DNA of 64,000 bases from Nageia nagi (Eukaryota > Pinophyta): contig JBITNC010000001.1 of the NCBI GenBank assembly GCA_050084985.1, positions 9,114,001 through 9,178,000 on the forward strand, in the 5' to 3' direction. Under the pieces are notes generated by a model. It was not told the DNA's origin. It saw only the letters and a list, made by a program, of their open reading frames with translations, and did no database searches. A program made the position numbers and the translations under genes. This document shows positions 24,756-34,842 of the stretch, one piece after another. Each line of letters opens with the position of its first letter. Position 1 is the stretch's first letter.

Positions 24756-26369
24756 CCTGCTGAAGTCATCAATGAAGGTCAGAACATAAGAAGCTCCCCC
24801 TAGAGACTTAGTCTAAAATAGACCCATCAAATCTAAATGCACAAGCTAAAGAGGATGAGTAGCCCAAGTTGCCTTATCTTTTTCAAACTTTTGCCTATTC
24901 ATCTTTCCTAGAATGCACCTTTCACAGAGACCAATTGTGGGTGAAATATTAGGTAAACCTTTCACAAGTTCTTGATTTTTCATATCTTGAATACTCTTGT
25001 GGTTAAGGTGCCCTAATCATTGATGCCCAAGATTACCCTTTGAACAAACATTTGTAGCAAGACACATCTTTGAAGGAACTTGATCCACAAATATAAAGGT
25101 CATCCTTTACTGATCCTTTCATCAAGGTGGCAAGTCCTTTCTTAACACACCAGGAGTGCGAGGTAAACTCAAATAAGTATCATTTCCTTGTAATCTGAAT
25201 TACAGAGATAAGATTCATCCTTAGTTTAGGCACATAAAAGACATTATCAAGAACCTTTCCATGAATCTTCACACTCATTATTCTTTGAACATCAAGGACT
25301 GAATTATCACCTATCACAACTGCATCCTTCTTGTACTTATAAAAGTTTTCAAACTTATCCTTTTCATAACACATGTGATTAGTGCATCTTAAATCAACAA
25401 TCCAATCATTTGAAATAGTTTGAGTCATTGAGTAGTAGGCAATAGTAGCAGCATGCTTATTCTTCTTTTTATTATTGAAATTTTTCACATTTGCATTTCC
25501 CTTGCCTTTTTGAGCAAATTTCTTTTTATAACAATCATACTCTTTATGCCCAAAGATGCCACAAAAGTTACAATTTCCATCAAACTTTTTTTTAGGTGTT
25601 GGATTTCTTGATCTAGCTTTGTCATTCCTTTGCATGAAGTTTCCATTATTGTTGCCCTTTTTCTCATACTTCCTGAAGGTAGATGAGGATTTGCTATCTT
25701 TGAATTTATAATGTTTGAACTTCTTCTTGAAAGGAGTTTTGGTTGCTCTAGAGCAATGCTTTTGTCCTTTGGAGAAAAGTTCAACATTTTCTTATTCAAA
25801 GTTTCTTCATGCTTCAGAAGGAGTCTAGAAAGGTTATCAAGAGAGATGACATCTTCTTCATCATCGAGCCTAGTTTCCTTAACCGTGATAAAGTTACTAA
25901 ACTTTGTAGAAAGGCTTTGAAGAATGATGAAGACCATGAACTCATCATTGATCCAGTTGCACCCACAGCCAACTAGTTGTGTCCTGAGGTCAATGATTTT
26001 GGTCAAGTAAATAGAAGCACTTTCATCTTCACCTTGATGATATTGCAAAAACTTTTGTAAAATAGTGAACCTCCTTGAAAATTTTGACCCAAGGTAAATT
26101 TTCTTCAGCCTATCCCAAGCTTCCTTTGTTGATGTTGTAGAAGAGATCATGAGAAGTACGTCATCTGAAACTGCATGATAAATCATTGAAGTTGCTAACT
26201 CATTCTTTGAGTTGTAGATTTCAAGAGCCTTCTCATCTGTAGGAGCAACCAAGTCTTCATTAACTATCTACCATAGCTTCCTTGCTTGTAACTCAGCTTT
26301 CATACGAGGTTCCCATATGCCGAAGTTGGAACCGTCGAGTATATGCTTGGGTATGAAGGTTTCAACCAT
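24756..26369 (-). pseudogene. gag: gag, protease and N-terminal integrase of element B (broken)
   Basis: The start is placed at 26369 by homology with element C, where the same ATG begins MVETFVP. Gag (UBN2/copia type) is seen as STKEAWDRLKKIYLGSKFSR. The zinc knuckle CNFCGIFGHKEYDC lies at about 25535-25580. The protease site reads DLR where C has DTG, so the catalytic motif is lost. Frameshifts relative to C occur near 25765 (one base missing) and 25096 (one extra base). The gag-pre-integrase segment up to 24780 is readable only across frames. Confidence 0.9.
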
Positions 26370-29341
26370 TGCTACACAAAAGTAAATATGCAAGAAGAAT
26401 GAATAAATTTCTACAATTTACCATCTATACAAATCAAACATTGATAAGTAAACATGTCACACATGTGCAAACATATAAACCAAGATCTGTAGAAGGATAA
26501 AGTTGAGGTTGTTTTCTTGTATAGAATTAGGCCTTCACCTAGATGCCTGCAGAGTGGAGCCCAAGTACTACCAATCCTCAACAGTTCACCTTGGTCAGTA
26601 ATATACTCTCTCAAAGAGAAGTGCCAACTATTTTCCAAGGATCCAACGTATCTTGGACCGACCATTTTAATTATCTTGTTTAAGGTTTTCAAGTTTTCCT
26701 CCTAGGTTATCAGGATAATCCCTGAATGGACGTGCAGACATGTGGTATCACTACACACATGCCTATCCACCTAATAGAGTTATGTCCAATCCAACAGAGG
26801 TCTTAGGGGCAATTAAGATAGATTTACCACCACTTGGTTCTTCGAACTAAAAAGGCTCTAGTCTGCCCTGTCCTCACCTCGTGGCTCCCCAAATAAGTCA
26901 TGTTGTGGAAAAGTATGTGCAGATGTGTTCATTTTAGGGGTTACTTTCAATATTTTGCATTTTGCAAGTACAAAGCAATTATGCAAAAATATAAAGTAAA
27001 GTATTAAAAATACATCATCCACAAGAACTTGAAATATAAGAGTCCAATGGGTTTTGTACTAACCCCTAAAGGACATTTTTACATTTTGCATACTTGCTCA
27101 AGTTCATAAATTAATTCAACATTTTAATGAATTTAAAAAAGGCTAAGTCCTACTTAGCATTAATCCATAACTTAAAAAGTTAAGTAATAAACATGCATCA
27201 TTTATCTTATTAAAAATGCATTATTTAACTTAAAAATTTTAAGTACTAAGCATGCTTTATTCCTACACAAGATTAAGAGGCATGCATTACAAATTTAGCA
27301 TGCAAGATCTAGATAAAGTTTTAAGTAAAAAACTATACAAATTCCCCCTCTTTTTTTTACTTAAAGTTTTATCCCTAAAACTTGTATGCTAAAAAATTGT
27401 CTTTTAAGTATGCATTTATATTTTAAGTAAAAAATTTCCTTTGTTTACTTAAAAAATAGCATAGGTTTCCCTTTTAGGAAACATGAAATCATTAAAAATA
27501 CTTAGGTAAAAGAAATCCCTTAAAGTGTTAATGTTACACTAATATTTATCATTTTACCTAAGTAAATTGCCAAACTTAAAAGTATTTAAGGCAAATAAAA
27601 AATATACTCCTAAAGAATTAACTTTATTTGCCACATTTTTCTAAAAACTTGGATAGCATTGAAGAGAAATGATGTATCTACTTACTTTAAAGTATTATAG
27701 TCATCATGACAATGCTTAAAGTTGGAGTATAAGTACTTCTAAGGGCATTTAATAGGAACAAATGACTTGTAAGCAAGCACAAAATATTAAATGCCTACCA
27801 AAAGGTATACGTTTGCTTCTTGGGAGCTTGCAACTATTAATGAAAAAGAAAGGAGACCTATGCATAGTTAATACTACTTTTACCTCAAGCACTCCAAGTA
27901 AACAAAAAAATACTCCAAGTCAAAAAAATAAATGCTTTTAGGTAAAATAGTGATGGCTACCCTTCCCTTACCAAGAAGGAGTAAACGTTACTTTGCATGT
28001 GCATGCAAGTAGTCAACAAAAAATTAAATGCACAAAGAAAAAAAAGAAGCCTCCAAACTTTATTCTAAGACAAGGAGGGAAATGTCAAGGAGAATATGTA
28101 GAGGGAGGAGAAGAGGGTTGCGTAGGAGAATAGTGTGTATGTGTCTTTGCCATAAGCAAAATGTGCATTGCGTGCTTCAACCGCCCGTTTAGATAGAGTT
28201 GTGAGAGAGCAACATTCATATCATTTTGGTATGAGATTGAATGGTCGTAAAAATGTGCACAACAAAAGACCATGGCTTTGGAGAGTGAAGGAGGTGAAGG
28301 TGGCCTTACAGCCATCTATTTCTACCCCTATTAATATTAAGGTCATGAGAGAAGGTGCGCATAGAGAGATGAGGGTCACAGCGCAGTGAGACAATTAATG
28401 TAAAGGTTGGTGGGAAAAAAAAAATGTTCTTGTTGATGCCATATCCAGGAGGATACCATTGGTCAGTGATGTAGCTACCATTAGAATACAACCATGTATG
28501 AACGTGGCTTCTAAAGAATAAGAAGTTGGTGTTCAAGTCTTGGCCGCTAGGTCCTGATGTTTTTAATATCATGGAACGTCTTTGACTAGAACATTGTCAC
28601 AATAACAGGCATTGCCATTGCTTATGTTTGTACTTTTGCTTGCATTGAGAAGAGGAGATGGCAGTGGTCTTGGGGCTTTTGATAGCAAAATCCATAGGAG
28701 CTACGACATGGAAGATGCCTTCACAGCCAGTAATGGTGGAATCGAAGCTACCTTCTTCAGAGAGGTCTACCCAGAAAAGCTTCAAACGCTCTTTGGCTCC
28801 TAAGAGATTGAGCAAATGGGCAACTTTGGCTTTGTTCCTTGCATAAAATATATTAATACCCACATTGATTTTAGCTGAGTTGCCCACTTTAGTAGGGATG
28901 TGAAGGGGCCCTTCGTTGAATTCCAGTCCAACAACAACAAGACCAAGAACTCATTCTCAAATGCTATCTCTTTCATTCTCAGCTTTTTAAAAAAAGTTAT
29001 TAATCAATGCTACTAACAAACAAAAATGTTAGTAAAAATATTTGCATTACATAGTATCCTCTTAAAAGGTATATCATGTATTAAGCATTTTGTAAAAAAA
29101 AATTGCTTGCATTGCCATTTTGATCATATTTTGCAAAAAATAAGCTCCAATATCTCATAAAATATGTTAGTATCTAATGCAATAATCCATAAGATAACCA
29201 AAGGAGGAGGAAATTTATACCTTCTCTTAGTTTTACCTCACCAATGGGGTGTAAGATGAGGAATGAAGAAGGATCACTAAGATGTAGCTTCCACAACAAA
29301 AAGAAAAGCTTTCACACCAAGAAGAAGAGCTTTCACACCAA
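26370..29341 (-). other. 5' leader of element B with foreign insert
   Basis: About 3 kb lies between primer site and gag. Both ends match the leader of element C: the start (repeated GGTGTGAAAGCTCTTCTT, then TTGGTGAGGTAAA) and the part next to gag (CTGCCCTGTCCTCACC block at 26860-26880). The middle, about 27945-28985, has no counterpart in C and contains the reductase-like fragment. Long AT-rich parts hold no open frame of note. Confidence 0.75.
28669..28842 (-). pseudogene. Captured fragment of a plant NADPH-dependent reductase (DFR/ANR/CCR-like SDR)
   Basis: Fifty-eight codons read ARNKAKVAHLLNLLGAKERL, then LFWVDLSEEGSFDSTITGC and EGIFHVVAPMDFAIKSPK. This matches a conserved internal segment of the extended short-chain reductases that act in flavonoid or lignin synthesis (dihydroflavonol 4-reductase, anthocyanidin reductase, cinnamoyl-CoA reductase): K-HLL, the ADL-EGSFD motif and the GV-FHVA-P-DF motif. 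The N-terminal Rossmann loop and the YxxxK catalytic part are absent, so it is inactive. It sits inside the leader of element B in sense with the element and is probably a captured exon. The exact family member cannot be told. Confidence 0.72.
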
Positions 29342-29353
29342 GCTCTAATACCA
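29342..29353 (-). other. Primer-binding site of element B
   Basis: The minus strand reads TGGTATTAGAGC, one base off the initiator-Met complement seen in element C, two bases inside the 5' LTR. Confidence 0.9.
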
Positions 29354-29355
29354 AT

Positions 29356-29469
29356 TGAAAGAATTAGATCTACATTAATCCTCAAGGTCCAAGACTATAG
29401 AAAACTTAATCATTCAACATCTACAAGCTAATAACACCATTCACACAAGATAACACCAATATAAAGTGG
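29356..29469 (-). repeat. Element B 5' LTR, first part
   Basis: The first 114 bp (plus strand) of the right LTR of B, cut by element C directly after AGTGG. It differs from the left LTR at four positions. Confidence 0.95.
29465..29469. repeat. Target-site duplication of element C, left copy (AGTGG)
   Basis: Exact match to 38372-38376. The uninterrupted left LTR of B has a single AGTGG at this point. Confidence 0.95.
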
Positions 29470-29958
29470 TGTTAGAATTTGTAATGAAATATTGTGAATA
29501 TCTAAACTCCTTGTAAATTCAATTAATCACTTAAGGGTATGTAGATACCTTAAGAGATTAATAGAATTCTTTAATATGTAGACTTTGACTTTACCAAAGG
29601 AGTTAGTTGGTAGGTTGAAGTTTGGTGATACATTTAATGTAACCCTAACCTTACCCTTGGGTTAAAGGAAGGTTAGGGAGGTGCTCTCAAACTATAAATA
29701 GAGGGCCTCTCCTCTTGTAAACATATCTAAGTTTTGAGTAAGATTACTCTACTTGGTTGTGTAGGAGAGAGCTAGAGAATAGTTGTAAGAGAGACATAGA
29801 TTTGAGAATAAGAGAACTAGTTGTGGATGTACTCCCAAGGAGGGAGGAACCACATTATATTGATGTGTTATTTTGAGTGATTGTGTTATCTTGTGTACAC
29901 TTGAGTTTCCTAGTCTAAGGTCCTAAAGGATTTGTTTAGATCTAGTTCAAATCCTTCA
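29470..29958 (+). repeat. Element C 5' LTR (489 bp)
   Basis: TG...CA termini (TGTTAGAATT to ATCCTTCA). It contains a TATA box (CTATAAATAG) at about 29692-29701, preceded by a telo-box (AACCCTAA at 29641) within a strong inverted repeat (CCCTAACCTT 29643-29652, AAGGTTAGGG 29669-29678). Confidence 0.97.
29643..29701 (+). promoter_or_regulatory. Element C LTR promoter: inverted repeat and TATA box
   Basis: A 10-bp perfect inverted repeat with a 16-nt centre (itself holding ACCCTTGGGT) ends 13 bp before CTATAAATAG. The same layout occurs in the second C LTR and both B LTRs, and as different palindromes in LTRs S and E. Confidence 0.7.
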
Positions 29959-29960
29959 AT

Positions 29961-29973
29961 TGGTATCAGAGCC
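29961..29973 (+). other. Primer-binding site of element C
   Basis: TGGTATCAGAGCC two bases after the LTR, complementary to the initiator-Met tRNA 3' end. Confidence 0.95.
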
Positions 29974-32900
29974 TTGTTGTGGAAGCTCTTCTTTTGGTGT
30001 GGAAGCTACATCTTGGAGGTTCATCCTTCTTCACTCCTCATCTTTCACCCCCTTGGTGAGGTAAATTTTAAAGAGCAGGTATAAAGATTCTCCTCATTTG
30101 GTCATTTATTTTGATTATTACATAATACTACTAACACCTTATTTGCTATGTGTTAGTTCCTCTTTTGAAGTTATGATTAACAAGTTGCAATTTTTTACTA
30201 ATCCTCTATGTTACTTGCAATTTTAAATTGCTATAGTTCTTTAAAAAAAAAAAAAGGGTTAGTATACAAAAATTGTAATTTGTTGTTCATATTATGTTGA
30301 ACTTAAAAGTATGTGTTAGTTCAATTAAATACCCATATATGATGCAAAATTACAATATGTTTACTAACATTTTTTATGTTAGTAGTTTTATGTTCTTAAG
30401 GGGCACACTCCTAAATTCAAAGGCTCAATATATATATCTTTCTTCTTTTGTTTAAAATAATCAAAACAACATTATAGTTTAAATTTGTTTCAACCCAAAC
30501 CAATATATATCTTTGTATATATTTTAAATTCATTTATAGATATGTTTGATTATTTAAACATTAGTTTAAAATACACAAAAGTTTAAACTTTGATGGGGGG
30601 GTCCAATTAAACTAAATTAAAACGTCTAAAAATTTATTCAAATCAAGGGAGGTCAAATTCAATTTTTTAAAACGTGGGCATCCTCCCGCGCGTGCGCCAC
30701 AGCTCCTTCGCTCCCGCCCGTCGACGTGCCACCCCCGCGCCTGCTCCTCGCCTCCACCTGACGAGCACACCTCTGGCCACCTCCCCGTGCATACTCCTCC
30801 TGCTGTAGCCATGATTACTAGACTGCAATGATCCACCTAGAACGTGAAGGAGACTTGCTAAGATCCCTGCTTTGTTTGAACCCCATTACACTGCTCATCA
30901 GATATGCAGAGAAGGCAGTGAAGGCACTCAACCTCTTTGTCACAATGCAGGATGCAGACCCAATTCCATGGCTTGCCTCGCTCACGAGATATGCACCAAC
31001 CGGAGCCATGCGCTTCATGGACTTCAATCGCTCACTGCACTGCCTCCTCCTACACGCAAAGGGTCTGACAAAATGCCTCATCATGTTTCCTGGATTGCAG
31101 CCATCGTTCCATGGCCTGCCTTCTCCCTCCATCGACATCGACCAGCTCCTGAATACGTTGAATAGCCTAAGTTTCATGGCCTGCAATGATCGCAGCGTAT
31201 GCACATGCGACACGTCGATAGGCACGCCAAATATGCACCACACGAATGGTTGAACAGAACTATGGTTTGTTTGCAACATTGCTCATCGTAATACAATCTT
31301 CTGGCCTCTGATGCTCGTCGGATATGCACCACATAGCAACAATAGGAAGGCCCGCGAAGTGTTTACCCGATGTAGATTACAGACTGCATTTCATGGACTC
31401 CATGATCATAGGATATGCACGCTGCAGACATTTTTTATGGACTGCACTGCTCATAGGCACTACACAAAATGCCTACGTTGAAAGCGCATGAATGTTTGGC
31501 ATGGTGCAGATAACGTTCATGGATTGCAGACAATGTTCGTGGCCTCTCCTCATCTGCATGTTGTTTACCAAGCTGCCTCGCCTTGACCCTTATACTCTCC
31601 TTCCTCCCTCGCCGACCTGTCTTCACGACTTGGGTGGTAAACCACCGACTGGCCGCCCCACGCGACCTCCGCCTGCCACTCCTCACACGCCTCTCACAAC
31701 TTCCACCCCTCTACGCGGCTTCCTTGCCGCCTTGGTCTCTCCTGCCCCCCTGCCCAGCTTCTCCACCACCCTGAGCTTACACTTGGCCCCTTCCTATTTT
31801 TTTTTCAACTTTAGTTGTTGAGCCTTAATTTTTTACCCACTACATATTTGATTTGGCTTTTTTTCAACAATAGGGGGGAGTCATATTTTACAACTACAAA
31901 GCATTTAATTATTTATTGCCTTAGGAGTATTTTTTTAGTGCTTCACCTAGGAGCAAGCATTAAAAATTGGGGTCTGGGTCTCCTCTTACAACTTGCACCC
32001 TTATCCTTCATAGGCATTTTTCCTTACTTGCTTCCAAGTCAATTGTTCCCATTAAATGCACTTAGGCATACTTAGCCTATTTCTAATATTCTACTCAACA
32101 TTGCATGTTTCATTTAAGTGCATATGCCATCTCTAAGCATAGTAAACAGGGATACATCTTTAAGTAAATAGGGGGGGAATTAGTATAAATTTTTACTTAA
32201 ATAGATGTTGCATGCTAGACTTATGATGCATGTATCTTGTTTGAAGAATAAAACATGCTTAGGACTTAAATTTTTAATGCATGATGCATGCTTACTTAAA
32301 TCGTTAAGTCATGATACAATGCATGTTATGAATTAAATACTAAGTAGGACTTAGTTCTTTGTTTAATTCATTAAGTGCTTGAATAAGTTGAGAAAATATG
32401 AACAATGTAAAAGTCCTTTAGGGGTTAGTAGAAAACCCATTGGACTCAATTTTTTGGCCTCTTAAGGTTTCAAGTTCGTGTGGATGGAGTATTTTCACTT
32501 TACTTTATATTTTTTGCACATTTGCTTATACTTGCAATACGCAAAAATTTGAAAAGTAACCCCTAAAATAAAAACATCCGCACGTATTTTCCACAACATG
32601 ACTTGTTTGGGGAGCCATGAGGTGAGGACAGGGCAGACTGGAGCCCTTTTAGTCCGAAGAACCGAGTGGTGGTAAGTCCGTCTTAATTGCCCCTAAGACC
32701 TCTATTGGATTGGACATAACTCTATTAGGTGGACAGGCATGTGTGTAGTGATACCACATGTCCGCACGTCCATTCAGGGATTATCCTGATAACCTAGGAG
32801 GAAAACTAAAACCCTTAATCAAGATAATTAAAATGGCCGGTCCAAGATACGTCGGATCCTTGGAAAATAGTAGGTACTTCTCCTTATGAGAGTATATCAC

Positions 32901-33130
32901 TGACCAAGGTGAACTGGTTGAGGACTGGTAGTACCTGGGCTCCACCTTGCGGGCATCCAGGTGAAGGCCTAATTCTATACAAGAAAACAACCCCAACTTT
33001 ATCCTTCTATGGATCGTGGTTAATGAGTTTACACATGTGGGACATGTTTGCTTATTAGATGTTTTATATGTATACATGAAAATTGTAAAAGTTTACATTC
33101 TTATTGCATATTCATTTATTTTTTGTAGCA
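29974..33130 (+). other. 5' leader of element C with GC-rich insert
   Basis: About 3.1 kb between primer site and gag. The first ~420 bp and the last ~1.2 kb align with the leader of B, but the middle (about 30400-31890) does not. The last part holds the ACAGGGCAGACTGGAGCCC block and a run of conserved sequence up to the gag start. Confidence 0.75.
30660..31800. other. GC-rich foreign block in the leader of element C, unidentified
   Basis: The composition shifts abruptly from AT-rich to C/G-rich at about 30670 (CCTCCCGCGCGTGCGCCAC) and back at about 31800. Open frames exist on both strands (30828-31253 plus, 31279-30818 minus), but neither resembles a protein I know and they overlap, so I do not call a gene. 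A degenerate element with core GATATGCA, usually preceded by TGCTCATC or TGATCATAG, recurs at 30892, 30976, 31312 and 31403. It may be captured host DNA, perhaps a promoter or 5' exon region. Confidence 0.6.
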
Positions 33131-34842
33131 ATGGTTGAAACCTTCGTTCCTAAGCACATACTCGATGGTTCCAACTTTGGAATATGGGAACCTCGTATGA
33201 AAGCCGAGTTACAAGCAAGAAAGCTATGGCAGACAGTTAGTGTAGATGCGGTTGCTCCTACCGATGAGAAGGCTCTTGAAGTATACAACTCAAAGAATGA
33301 GTTAGCAACTTCCATGATTTATCGTGCAGTTTCAGATGATGTCCTTTTCATGATTTCTTCATCAACTTCAGCAAAGGAAGCTTGGGATAGGTTAAAGAAA
33401 ATTTACCTTGGGTCCAAATTTTCAAGGAGGTTTACCATTCTACAAAAGTTGTTGTCAGTATCGACAAAGTGAAGATGAAAGTGCCTCCATCTACTTAAAC
33501 AAAATCATTGACCTCAGGACACAATTGGTTGGTTGTGGGTGCAACTGGATCAATGATGAGTTCATGGTCTTCATCATTCTATAAAGTCTTACTACAAAGT
33601 TCAGCAACTTTGTCACAGTTATGGAAACAAGGCTCGATGATGAAGAAGATGTCATCTCACTTGATAACCTTTCTAGACTTCTTCTAAAGCATGAGGAAAC
33701 TTTGAACAAGAAAATGTTGAACCTTTCTCCAAAGGACCATAGCATTGCTCTAGGAGCAACCAAAACTCCTTTCAAGAAAAAGTTCAAACATTACAAATTC
33801 AAAGACAACAAGTCCTCATCTACCTTCAGGAAATATGACAAAAAGGGCAACAACAATAATCATGGCAACTACAGGCAAAGGAATGATAAAGCAGGATCAA
33901 GTAATCCAACACCTCAGGAAAAGTTTGATGGGAATTGTAACTTCTGTGGTATCTTTGGGCACAAAGAGTATGATTGTTGCAAAAAGAAATTTGCTCAAAA
34001 AGGAAAAGGAAATGCAAATGTGAGAAATTTCAATAATAAAAAGAAGAACAAGCATGCTGCTTCTATTGCCTACTACTCAATGACTCAAACTATTTCAAAT
34101 GATTGGATTGTTGATACAGGATGCACTAATCACATGTGTTATGAAAAGGATAAGTTTGAAAACTTTCATAAGTACAAAAAGGATGCAGTTGTGATAGGTG
34201 ATAATACAATCCTTGATGTTCACGGAATAGGAAGTGTGAAGATTCATGGAAAGACTCTTGACAATGTCTTTTATGTGCCTAAACTAAGGATGAATCTCAT
34301 CTCCATGATTCAAATTACAAGGAAAGGATGCTCATTTGAGTTTACCTCACACTCTTGGTGTGTTAAGAAAGGACTTGCCACTTTGATGAAAGGCTCAGTA
34401 AAGAATGACCTTTATATTGTGGATCAAGTACCTTCAAAGATTTGTCTTGCTACAAATGTTTGTTCAAAATGTAATCTTTGGCATCAACGATTAGGACACC
34501 TTAACCACAAGAGTATTCAAGCTATGAAAACTCAAGAACTTGTGGAAGGTTTACCTAATATTTCACCCACAGTTGGTCTTTGTGAAAGGTGCATTCTAGG
34601 AAAGATGCATAGGCAAAAGTTTGAAAAAGATAAGGCAACTCGGGTTACTTGTCCTCTTCAACTTGTGCATTTAGATTTGATGGGTCCTTTTCATACTAAG
34701 TCACTAGGTGGAGCTTCTTATGTTCTGACCTTCATTGATGACTTCAGTAGGATGACATTTGGTTATCTACTTGAGCACAAGGATCAAACTTTTGATAGGT
34801 TTCAAGATTTCAAGGCACTTGTTGAAAATCAAACTGATTTTA
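33131..34842 (+). pseudogene. gag: gag, protease and integrase N-terminus of element C (broken)
   Basis: The start ATG at 33131 begins MVETFVPKHILDGSNF, the usual copia gag opening. Gag continues with SAKEAWDRLKKIYLGSKFSR. One extra base near 33455 shifts the frame, and a TAA stands at 33582-33584 where B has a Gln codon. From 33621 the frame is open for 414 codons: zinc knuckle CNFCGIFGHKEYDC, protease WIVDTGCTNHM (DTG at 34113-34121), the pre-integrase LWHQRLGHLNHKSIQAM with CERCILGK, then the integrase start LVHLDLMGPF. A further extra base near 34843 breaks the frame before the second catalytic Asp. Confidence 0.95.

Noticed and set aside
28085-28572. Minus-strand frames next to the reductase fragment (for example MILKTSGPSGQDLN...)
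   Set aside because: Looked for further reductase exons (YxxxK region) but found no convincing match.
30818-31279. Overlapping long open frames on both strands in the GC-rich block
   Set aside because: High GC lengthens open frames by chance; no recognisable domains and no preferred strand, so not called as genes.
31435-31821. Pro, Arg and Ser rich open frames
   Set aside because: Low-complexity consequence of C-rich sequence.
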